From Paenibacillus dokdonensis (lineage in GTDB: Bacteria > Bacillota > Bacilli > Paenibacillales > Paenibacillaceae): a DNA stretch of 64,000 nucleotides. The notes below the pieces were generated by a model. The model was not told the origin of the DNA. It saw only the letters and a program-made list of their open reading frames with translations, and did not search any database. Of this stretch, positions 8,987-16,755 are shown in pieces (position 1 is the stretch's first letter; each line of letters begins with the position of its first letter). The DNA lies in the NCBI RefSeq assembly GCF_004916975.1, contig NZ_STGQ01000001.1:3775674-3839673 (forward strand), in the 5' to 3' direction. Position numbers and translations under genes: made by a program.

Positions 8987-10528
8987 ATGTACGGACTTCT
9001 AATCGTCGATGACGAGAGAAACATTCGAACAGGCCTGAAGGGCATGATTGAGAGAGAGTACCCTTCCAAGTTCAGCATCAGGCTGGCCGCTGGAGGATCT
9101 GAGGCGCTTGAACTGTATCGCGGGGAAAAGGCGGATATTATTATTACCGATATACGGATGCCAGGCATGGATGGCTTGGAGCTGATCCAGGAGCTGAATC
9201 GTGAAGCCTTGCCTCCGGCGTTCATGATTTTAAGCGGTTATGATGATTTTCAATATGCAAAAGAAGCTATCACATATAAAGTCCGAGAATATTTGTTGAA
9301 ACCTATTGTTCGCGAAGAATTACATCAGGCTTTAAACCGGATTACGGGTGAGTTGCAGCAGATTCAGGCTTTAAACCGTGAACGGGAGGAAATGAGTAAA
9401 CACCGGGAAGAACATGCGGCTGACCAGCTGAACTATATATTTCTTCATCCGGATCTTCCAGAGTTTGAAATTAAGCGCCGTGTTGCCAAAGCCGGCCTTC
9501 AGTTCTTCAATCAGCCTTATTTCACAGCCGTTATGAAGGGTGAGCAGCAGCAGAACAATGTCTTGAAAAAGCTTTGGTCTGAGTATTTTAACCATGATCA
9601 TTCCATCTGCTTCGAGGATAAAGATCAAAACCTGATCGTTATCACTTCCGATGAGGCTGCTTTTCCCGCCTTTACTGAACATCAGCATGACAAACGGCTC
9701 CTTGTCTGGATCGGTATCAGTGCAAAGACCGCAGGACCGGGACAGGTTAAATACAGCTATATTCAGGCGAAGCAGGCTCTAAAATATAAAATTCTGCAAA
9801 CGAAGCCAGGCACCGCCCTGTTCTATTATTCGGATATCCACTATCTCTCCATACCGCAGGAGCTTCCAGAGGAGAAAATCCGCAGGCTGGCCAATTTGCT
9901 GGGAACTGGAAGAAAGCAGGAAATCCAAGAACTTTGGCATGAGATTATGGACCTGCAGGAAATCAAACGCAACGCCATCTCCTATCTTGAGAATCTCAGC
10001 CGTCTGCTCAATGAGCTGGTGTTTGACCAGGTGTTCACAAGCTATGGTGAAGCCTCGGTAGAAATTCTGAAAAGCTATAAAAAAATAGGCTATCTATATC
10101 ACAACGAGACCATTAGCTGCTATATTCACGATGTGGGGGATCTGCTGCTGCGGCTGGACGGTTATATCAAAGACATTAAGGATGCGCATATCGGGCATGC
10201 CGAAATGAAAGCAGCCATCGATTATATCGGGCAAAATTACGATAAGCCGCTCAACATGGCCACCGTCTCCAATCATGTGTCGCTGAATTACTCCTACTTT
10301 AGTGAAACCTTTAAGCATGTTACAGGAATGAGCTTTGTCCCTTATCTGAAAAAAGTCCGAATTGATAAAGCCAAAAGCTTGCTGGAGGGAACACACTGGA
10401 AGGTATATGAAATTGCGGAGCAGGTCGGGTTCGAGAATGTCAAGCAGTTCAACCGGGTATTCCGTGAACTCGAAGGAAACTCTCCCATGGAATACCGTGA
10501 AAAAGTATGGCTTCATTCCTCAAATTGA
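8987..10528 (+). CDS. YesN-type response regulator with AraC DNA-binding domain
   Basis: Partner of the 7072 kinase. The N-terminal receiver domain has phospho-acceptor Asp55 (TDIRMPG) and the usual conserved Lys later (LLKPI). A helical middle region of about 270 residues follows, then an AraC/XylS double helix-turn-helix over the last 100 residues (YSYFSETFKHVTGMSF and VYEIAEQVGFENVKQFNRVF). The ATG at 8987 has GGAGG at 8971-8975; 513 residues. The expected target is the importer 1 promoter upstream of 3356, judged from the usual YesMN arrangement. A bidirectional terminator follows. Confidence 0.94.
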   Translation: MYGLLIVDDERNIRTGLKGMIEREYPSKFSIRLAAGGSEALELYRGEKADIIITDIRMPGMDGLELIQELNREALPPAFMILSGYDDFQYAKEAITYKVREYLLKPIVREELHQALNRITGELQQIQALNREREEMSKHREEHAADQLNYIFLHPDLPEFEIKRRVAKAGLQFFNQPYFTAVMKGEQQQNNVLKKLWSEYFNHDHSICFEDKDQNLIVITSDEAAFPAFTEHQHDKRLLVWIGISAKTAGPGQVKYSYIQAKQALKYKILQTKPGTALFYYSDIHYLSIPQELPEEKIRRLANLLGTGRKQEIQELWHEIMDLQEIKRNAISYLENLSRLLNELVFDQVFTSYGEASVEILKSYKKIGYLYHNETISCYIHDVGDLLLRLDGYIKDIKDAHIGHAEMKAAIDYIGQNYDKPLNMATVSNHVSLNYSYFSETFKHVTGMSFVPYLKKVRIDKAKSLLEGTHWKVYEIAEQVGFENVKQFNRVFRELEGNSPMEYREKVWLHSSN

Positions 10529-10562
10529 TTGAATACGATCCTATGAATACATTAGAGAAAAC

Positions 10563-10604
10563 AAAAAGGCAGTCCCAAGTCAAAATGTCTTGGACTGCCT
10601 TTTC
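10563..10604. terminator. Bidirectional terminator between regulator and pgmB
   Basis: AAAAGGCAGTCC and GGACTGCCTTTT arms around a short loop, with A and T runs on both sides. It serves the plus-strand regulator and the converging minus-strand sugar operon. Confidence 0.9.
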
Positions 10605-10613
10605 TTGAAGGCT

Positions 10614-11282
10614 CTATATCATATGGGCTGCAGCAAGCAGCCGCTGAAGAGTAAGCTCCTCAGTGGATCGAAAGACGATATCGGCTCCAGACGGCTTGAG
10701 AATTCTGTCATCGCCAATTCCTACCGCATACATGCCGGCTGTTTTGATAGCCTCAATACCAGCCTGGGAATCCTCAATCCCGATGCAAAATGACGGCTTG
10801 GCTCCTGCCTGCTCTGCACCCTTCAAGAAGATATCCGGCTTTGGTTTGCCGGGAACCCCGCTTGGATCTACAATGGAATGAAAATAAGTATTCAGCTGCA
10901 GTGCCTCCAGAATCAGCGGTGCATTTTTACTGGCCGACGCAATCACTGCCGTAACCTTGTTCTCCCGAAGTTCTAGAAGAAGCTCCTTAATCCCAGGGTA
11001 AGTATCTTCAGGCGTAAGGTTTGCCAAAAGAGATACATACTCATCATTTTTTTCCCGGGCAAGGCCTTCCTTCTCAGCCTGTGAATACTTCTGCTCCTGC
11101 TGCCCGTGAATCAAGATCCGCTCCAGTGACTGCATACGCTCGATGCCTTTAAGCGACTCATTAAAATCACTATCAATCTCTATTCCGATCCGATCCGCCA
11201 TCTGCTTCCATGCTGTAAAATGATATTTTGCTGTGTCGGTGATGACCCCATCCAGATCGAATAATACAGCCTGCAATTTCAT
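10614..11282 (-). CDS. pgmB: Beta-phosphoglucomutase
   Basis: HAD-superfamily mutase converting beta-glucose 1-phosphate to glucose 6-phosphate in the cytoplasm. The nucleophile motif FDLDGVITDTA is at residues 8-18. A helical cap follows, then HAD motif II (VIASAS), motif III region (GKPKPDIF) and the Asp pair of motif IV (IGIEDSQAGIEAIK). A longer open frame exists upstream, but AAGGAGG lies 7 bases before the ATG at 11282, giving 222 residues, the normal length. It is the last gene of the operon headed by a GH65 phosphorylase, whose product is its substrate. Confidence 0.95.
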   Translation of the reverse strand: MKLQAVLFDLDGVITDTAKYHFTAWKQMADRIGIEIDSDFNESLKGIERMQSLERILIHGQQEQKYSQAEKEGLAREKNDEYVSLLANLTPEDTYPGIKELLLELRENKVTAVIASASKNAPLILEALQLNTYFHSIVDPSGVPGKPKPDIFLKGAEQAGAKPSFCIGIEDSQAGIEAIKTAGMYAVGIGDDRILKPSGADIVFRSTEELTLQRLLAAAHMI

Positions 11283-11320
11283 TGTTATGCCTCCTTGATT
11301 GCCTACCCCACATCTAGGCT

Positions 11321-13519
11321 TTACAGCGTAATCGACATCTGCGTCTCTTCCGATATATAAGTGTGACCATTCCACTCCAGAACAATCTTGTATCCGGATG
11401 AATTGATGATATCCGCCTGCAGCGTTCCCTGATTACACAACAGCATAATATCAACCGTTGCGTCTCCGATCCGCATATGTTTTAACGCAATTTTTTTGCC
11501 TTCCCATTCCGTTGGGATCAGCGGTGCAATATGCAGCGTACGCATATGTGCCATCGGCTTGATCCCTATAAAATGACGAATGAGCGGAACCGCCATCGCG
11601 TACACCGTCCAAGCCTGCACTGCACAGCCATAATCCGGTGACATTTCGTTCATGGAACCTGGCAAAGCCATGGAGAATGTGTCCATCATCCGCTGCAGCA
11701 AATCCAGAGCTGCATCCGCATTGCCGTAAGCAGCCTCCGCGGCGGCATGCACTCCTGTAGAGATCGTCATGATCTCATTCTGGTATAACCCGGATAAATA
11801 CGTGCCGTAATTTCCGATAAACTCACCGGTGCGCATCCGCTCCAGAGCACGTCTTCCCTTCTCTTTGTCAGCAATTCCCGTTTCCATCGGAGTCACGATG
11901 ACCCAGTTTTTGTTGAGAAGCCAGCCGCGGTCAGCATTCTCATCTTCATGACCGCCGAGCAGCCCTTCCAAATACTCACGATATCCCGAAATACCATGTT
12001 TTTCAGCAATACGGACCAGGTGATCCACCTTCGGAATAATATCCTTTTTCGGAGCGACCGCATCAGCGAAGAGGCCTTCGCCTTCTAACCAGTACATATC
12101 GTTAATTGCTGTTTTCATCCGGTTTGCGAGTGCTTCATATTCATCAGCATTCCCTGTATCCCCGAGCGTCCGGCTCATTTGAGATAATGCCCCTGCTGCT
12201 TGTGCCGTATATACTGCGGAGTCAATCAATTCCATGTTAAGTCCGGAGATTTCGATGATGCCGTAGCCCGAAGGGAATAAATCCTGGTCCGGATCCATTT
12301 CCTGAAGCAGCCAGTCAAAACCTTTGACGCAAATCTGGTAATTTTCCTGCAAAAAGGCGATATCTCCCGTCCAGCAGAACATATCCCAGATCAATGCAAT
12401 AAAATGAGCCGTTTCCTGCGTGTTTCCAGGATTCGCTACGGCACCCATCGTCGTAATTTCATGGACAATCCTCCCGTTGCCGTTGGTTTCCCAAGACATC
12501 CTGCGCAGAATATCCACGGTATCTTTCGCAAGCTGGAAATCCCCGATAGCCATCAGCCCTTGAATGGAATAAGAGTTGTCACAGCCAAACCACCAAGGAT
12601 AATGCGGTGAACCAGCGGTCAGCCCCCTTCCAATAAAGTCCACACGCTGTACGAGCCACTGGGTGTTCCATTTTACCCAACTGAAAATATCATTGAGCCG
12701 ACTCTCGCCTTCCACCTCAAAATGGGACATCGAGTCAACTTGCTCGTACTTCTCCATCTTTTCGGCGAACAGCTGTTCATGGCTCTGCAATCGGGCATAC
12801 GTGGCTTCACAATCATCCCTTGAGGTATAAGATCCGGCAATATAAATATAAAATGTGTACACCGTACCTGGTGCAAGTGTTATCTCTGATGTGATTGATA
12901 GCCCCGTTCCTTTGCCCGCTGTCCATTCCGGTCCAATCAGATCATCCCCCGAGTTCAGCTGCTGCCCCGTGACACCAGGCATATCTGCTCCAACCATAAC
13001 GTACCATTCATTTCCACTGTCTTTAGCCATTCCGGTCCAATCGGATGCCGCTACAAGGCTATCCTTCTGCCCGTCCTGAATTCCGATTTCCTCTGAAAAC
13101 CATACAGGCCGGAGGTCGGTTCGGCAAAGCAGTTCAAGCTCAAGCTCCGTAGGCTGATCCGAATAGTTATGAAGTTCGTAGCGTACGACCATGCCCTTTT
13201 CAAGCTCCGGTGCAAACTGGGTTCGTTTAATCGAAATCGGAATATGCCCGAGGCCATGGTCGTAGCGGAATTCACTTCCCCACGCGTAATTAATGAATTC
13301 ATCGGCTTTTGCCCACACGGAAATATCACGTTTTTTATCTTTTACCCGAAGCCAGAAGCCGTCCAGCAGCTTGATCGGATGAAGCCAAATACCGCCCATT
13401 TCTCCTGCAAGATGATGCCCGAAATCCGGGAAATATCCATCCTGCGTCCCGATGGTTTTGATATATTCTCCTGACGTTAAATAAACCGGAAACGGATGTC
13501 TGCTGCTCACCTGCTTCAT
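11321..13519 (-). CDS. Six-hairpin (alpha/alpha)6 glycosidase, glycogen-debranching-like
   Basis: 732-residue intracellular protein (no signal peptide) with an N-terminal beta-sandwich-like region and a C-terminal six-hairpin catalytic barrel. The segments WWFGCDNSYSIQGL and IVHEITTMG resemble the Asp- and Glu-bearing loops of amylo-1,6-glucosidase-type enzymes, so a glucosidase or debranching role on an imported oligosaccharide is likely. The precise GH family was not determined from sequence alone. The ATG at 13519 follows GAGGGG; a TTG one codon earlier is possible. It lies between the permease genes and pgmB in the GH65 operon, so its product probably trims the same substrate or feeds the phosphorylase. 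Confidence 0.7.
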   Translation of the reverse strand: MKQVSSRHPFPVYLTSGEYIKTIGTQDGYFPDFGHHLAGEMGGIWLHPIKLLDGFWLRVKDKKRDISVWAKADEFINYAWGSEFRYDHGLGHIPISIKRTQFAPELEKGMVVRYELHNYSDQPTELELELLCRTDLRPVWFSEEIGIQDGQKDSLVAASDWTGMAKDSGNEWYVMVGADMPGVTGQQLNSGDDLIGPEWTAGKGTGLSITSEITLAPGTVYTFYIYIAGSYTSRDDCEATYARLQSHEQLFAEKMEKYEQVDSMSHFEVEGESRLNDIFSWVKWNTQWLVQRVDFIGRGLTAGSPHYPWWFGCDNSYSIQGLMAIGDFQLAKDTVDILRRMSWETNGNGRIVHEITTMGAVANPGNTQETAHFIALIWDMFCWTGDIAFLQENYQICVKGFDWLLQEMDPDQDLFPSGYGIIEISGLNMELIDSAVYTAQAAGALSQMSRTLGDTGNADEYEALANRMKTAINDMYWLEGEGLFADAVAPKKDIIPKVDHLVRIAEKHGISGYREYLEGLLGGHEDENADRGWLLNKNWVIVTPMETGIADKEKGRRALERMRTGEFIGNYGTYLSGLYQNEIMTISTGVHAAAEAAYGNADAALDLLQRMMDTFSMALPGSMNEMSPDYGCAVQAWTVYAMAVPLIRHFIGIKPMAHMRTLHIAPLIPTEWEGKKIALKHMRIGDATVDIMLLCNQGTLQADIINSSGYKIVLEWNGHTYISEETQMSITL

Positions 13520-13555
13520 CAAATTCCCCTCTTCTCTCCGTAATCATTTCACAGC

Positions 13556-14395
13556 CTATCCCTTCATGGCTGACGACAAGGAAATACCTTCGATAAAGTA
13601 TTTCTGTAGGAAGAAAAATACGATAATGGCCGGGAGCATAATCAGCACCGTTGCCGCCATCAACATATTCCATTCCACATTGTACAAGCCCTTGAACATG
13701 GATAAGCCGAGTGCAAGTGTATACTTTGTATTCGTATTCAGATAAATGAGCGGTCCCTGGAAGTCATTCCACACACCCATAAAGGTAAAGATGGAAACCG
13801 CAATCAGCGGAGGCTTGCTCAGCGGCAGCATTATCCGTGTGAAGATGCTCCAGCGAGATGCCCCATCCATGAATGCTGCTTCATCGAGGTCCTTAGGAAT
13901 GCCGCGCATGAACTGACGGATCAGGAAGATGTTAAATGCCCCTCCCCCAAAGAACGCCGGAATGATCAGCGGCAAGAAGGTGTCCACCCAGCCGACTTCC
14001 TTGAACATGATAAACATCGGGATCATGGTGACCTGTCCTGGCAGCATCATTGTCGCGAGCAGGACCAGGAACAAAAACTTCTTCCCTCTAAATTTGAAAC
14101 GAGCAAAACCGTAACCGCACAGCGCTGAAGAAAACACCGTTCCGATCATGACCGGAATGAGGATCAACACCGTATTTTTAAGGAACAGAAAAAATGGAAC
14201 GGCTGTAACCGCATTTTTATAGTTATCCCAGTGCCATATCTTCGGAATGAAAGAGTCCTGGAACACTTCCGCCGGTGATTTCAGCGAGGTAGACACCGTC
14301 CAGAGCAGTGGAACAAGAACAATCGCGGCCCCCGTAAGCAATAGAAGAAGTGTAATGATCCGTGCCAAACTCCACTTATGATGTATGGTATGCAT
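13556..14395 (-). CDS. Carbohydrate ABC transporter permease (MalG-like) of system 2
   Basis: 279-residue CUT1 membrane subunit with six predicted helices and the EAA loop LDEAAFMDGASRWSIF. The C-terminus FFLQKYFIEGISLSSAMKG is the usual MalG-type end. AAGGAGG precedes its ATG by 9 bases. It follows the other permease after 14 bases and precedes the glycosidase gene. Works with the 14410 and 15414 products. Confidence 0.93.
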   Translation of the reverse strand: MHTIHHKWSLARIITLLLLLTGAAIVLVPLLWTVSTSLKSPAEVFQDSFIPKIWHWDNYKNAVTAVPFFLFLKNTVLILIPVMIGTVFSSALCGYGFARFKFRGKKFLFLVLLATMMLPGQVTMIPMFIMFKEVGWVDTFLPLIIPAFFGGGAFNIFLIRQFMRGIPKDLDEAAFMDGASRWSIFTRIMLPLSKPPLIAVSIFTFMGVWNDFQGPLIYLNTNTKYTLALGLSMFKGLYNVEWNMLMAATVLIMLPAIIVFFFLQKYFIEGISLSSAMKG

Positions 14396-14409
14396 AGCGT
14401 TTCCCCTCC

Positions 14410-15306
14410 TTAGTCTCGTTCATCATCGCCATTGTAGTAGACCCACATGGAAGAGCTGCGGATGACAATGAGGGTGAAGATCATGATGATAGCGAACAAT
14501 ATCCAGGATAATGCCGAGGCATAACCCATTTCATAGCTCACGAACGCCTTGTTGTACAAATACAGGTTATAAAAGAGTGTTGAATTCAGCGGCCCACCGT
14601 TGGTCATAACAAAGGCCTGCGTGAAGTATTGAAACCCGCCGATAATCCCCATGATGAGGTTGAAAAAGATCGTCGGCGAAATCATTGGCACGGTTACGCT
14701 CATAAATCGCCGGATCGGACCCGCACCGTCGAGCTGAGCTGCCTCATACAGCTCATCCGGAACGCCTTGGAGACCGGACAAATATATGATGATGGTATTG
14801 CCCACGCCCCAAATTCCCATAACGATTAATGCCCCGAGCGCATAGCTTGGATCCTGCAGCCATGCTGGCCCGTCGATGCCGAACCATTCCAGCGCACGGT
14901 TCAGGATGCCATACTCCGGATTAAAAATCATGATCCACATCATGGAAACGGCCACGGCTGGGATAACGGAAGGCATAAAATAAATCATTCTGAAAATCTT
15001 CATACCCCGCGTGCGCATATTAAGCAGTAATGCAATCAGAATCGAAACGACTTGGTACAGCGGCACCGACACCAGTGCAAAGATAAACGTGACTTTAAGC
15101 GATTGGTAGAATAACTCATCATGAAAAATCGCCTTGAAATTATCCAGTCCTACAAACTCGATGGAGCCAATCCCCGTGATGATGTCCCATTTGCTGAAGG
15201 AGAGTACAAGAGAAAACAGCATCGGTCCTAGTGTAAATATTAATAATCCGAGAAACCAAGGAAGAATGAATAAGTAGCCAGCTCTCTCTGATCGTGAATT
15301 TCGCAT
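14410..15306 (-). CDS. Carbohydrate ABC transporter permease (MalF/UgpA-like) of system 2
   Basis: 298-residue CUT1 membrane subunit with six predicted helices and the EAA loop YEAAQLDGAGPIRRFM. The SFSKWDIITGIGSIEFVGLDNF segment after the first helix is typical of this subfamily. AAGGAGG precedes the ATG. It is separated from the upstream binding-protein gene by about 107 bases that contain a stable stem-loop. Confidence 0.93.
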   Translation of the reverse strand: MRNSRSERAGYLFILPWFLGLLIFTLGPMLFSLVLSFSKWDIITGIGSIEFVGLDNFKAIFHDELFYQSLKVTFIFALVSVPLYQVVSILIALLLNMRTRGMKIFRMIYFMPSVIPAVAVSMMWIMIFNPEYGILNRALEWFGIDGPAWLQDPSYALGALIVMGIWGVGNTIIIYLSGLQGVPDELYEAAQLDGAGPIRRFMSVTVPMISPTIFFNLIMGIIGGFQYFTQAFVMTNGGPLNSTLFYNLYLYNKAFVSYEMGYASALSWILFAIIMIFTLIVIRSSSMWVYYNGDDERD

Positions 15307-15375
15307 GGAGACCTCCTTGACTGTACAGATGCAGTAACGGTCCAGATACGGACCGCCTCATCCAAAGTAGCGCAA

Positions 15376-15407
15376 AGGGTGAAACGGTTTTACCGCCGCT
15401 TCACCCT
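15376..15407 (-). terminator. Intercistronic stem-loop after the binding-protein gene
   Basis: AGGGTGAA (15376-15383) and TTCACCCT (15400-15407) form an 8-base stem, extended inward by G/C pairs. It sits between the binding-protein stop and the first permease start. With no long T run it is more likely a partial terminator or 3' mRNA stabiliser that raises binding protein over permease, a usual arrangement in sugar operons. Confidence 0.6.
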
Positions 15408-15413
15408 GCCGCC

Positions 15414-16730
15414 CTATTTCTTAATTTTGCTATCTACTGTTTTAGCTGCTTCATCCAATGCATCCTTGACCGTGGATTTATCGAGCAGTACTTTTTCAAT
15501 CGCTTTATTGAATTCTTCTGTAAAGATTGGAGCATTGGCAGAACGCATGGAAATCGGTTTTTTCGCATAATCCATCATCTCGATGACAGGCTTGTCGACG
15601 ACTTCCTTGCTCTTCACTTGATCAAGCTCAGCAACGGTAGCAGGCAGCACTTGACCTTTTTCGGAACGGGCCTTCTGTGCTTCAGTGCCGGACAACCATT
15701 TCATCAGCTCAAAGGCTTCCTTCTTATGCTTGCCGTTGGCATTCATAGCCCAGCCGGCTGCTGCGATAATGCTGGCGCGCTCGCCTCCCTCACCCGTAGG
15801 AATGAGAGCTGATCCGTACTGTACATCCGACTTATCGAGATCACCCTTAACCCAGCGTCCCGTAACCATCATGGCCAGCTTATCCGTCATGAACATGGAG
15901 GAATCCCCGCCAAGCGTCTCGGTATCCTGCGGAGTTGGAGATACGCGGTCATCTCCCTTTGTCATCGCCACATATTTCTCCATCGCTGCAACCGTTTTGT
16001 CACTGTTCATGAAGCCTTCCGCTTTTGTTCCATCCTCATTACCGATATCCGTACCATTCAGCCACAGATAAATGTAGATTGGATATTCCCATTTCGTCGC
16101 ATTGAAGCCGAATTCCTTAACCTTGCCTTTATCATCCTTCTTGGTCAGCTTCTTCGCCGCGCTGATCATATCATCCCAAGTCCATTTAGCATCCGGATAA
16201 GGGATTTTCGCCTCATCGAACATCCGCTTGTTATACCAGAGAGCAAGCGGGTTAAAGTCTTTTGGCAGATAGTAGAGCTTATCATTGATCTTGCCCATAT
16301 TAATCAGATCAGGCTGGAAGATATCCGTCTTGAATGAACTGTCTGATTTTAAGTAATCGTCTAATGGCTCAACAACGCCCTTATCAACATATTTGAAGTA
16401 ATCGCCTTCGCCGATCAGGAAGACATCAGGTGCCTGGCCTGCTGCGAGCGATGTCGTCAGCTTTGTTCCGTAACCGTCACCTGGTACCGGCTCAAAGGTA
16501 ACCTTGATATTGGGATGGGAGTCATTAAATTGATCAGCCAGCTTTTTCTCTACTGAATCGGCTGTGAGCTCTCCCCAAGTCGTAAATTTCAATTCAACGA
16601 CTTTATCAGTACCACCATCATTTTTGTCATCCTTGCCAGAGCCGGCTTCTTTGGAAGTTCCGGATGAACATGCGCTCAGCACCACGCTGAACATTAAAAT
16701 AAATGCGAGACCTGCAGACCATTTTTTCAT
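15414..16730 (-). CDS. Extracellular sugar-binding lipoprotein of system 2
   Basis: CUT1 family solute-binding protein of 438 residues. It has a lipoprotein signal peptide with lipobox LSAC at about residues 18-21, a Gly/Asp/Lys-rich linker, then the two-lobed fold with family landmarks (KLTTSLAAGQAPDVFLIG, YYLPKDFNPLALWYNKRMFDEAKI). GGGAGG precedes the ATG. It lies directly downstream of the GH65 phosphorylase gene. A maltose- or kojibiose-like disaccharide, or a short gluco-oligosaccharide, is inferred from the enzyme content of the operon. Confidence 0.93.
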   Translation of the reverse strand: MKKWSAGLAFILMFSVVLSACSSGTSKEAGSGKDDKNDGGTDKVVELKFTTWGELTADSVEKKLADQFNDSHPNIKVTFEPVPGDGYGTKLTTSLAAGQAPDVFLIGEGDYFKYVDKGVVEPLDDYLKSDSSFKTDIFQPDLINMGKINDKLYYLPKDFNPLALWYNKRMFDEAKIPYPDAKWTWDDMISAAKKLTKKDDKGKVKEFGFNATKWEYPIYIYLWLNGTDIGNEDGTKAEGFMNSDKTVAAMEKYVAMTKGDDRVSPTPQDTETLGGDSSMFMTDKLAMMVTGRWVKGDLDKSDVQYGSALIPTGEGGERASIIAAAGWAMNANGKHKKEAFELMKWLSGTEAQKARSEKGQVLPATVAELDQVKSKEVVDKPVIEMMDYAKKPISMRSANAPIFTEEFNKAIEKVLLDKSTVKDALDEAAKTVDSKIKK

Positions 16731-16755
16731 AAAAATTGACCTCCCCGAATGATAA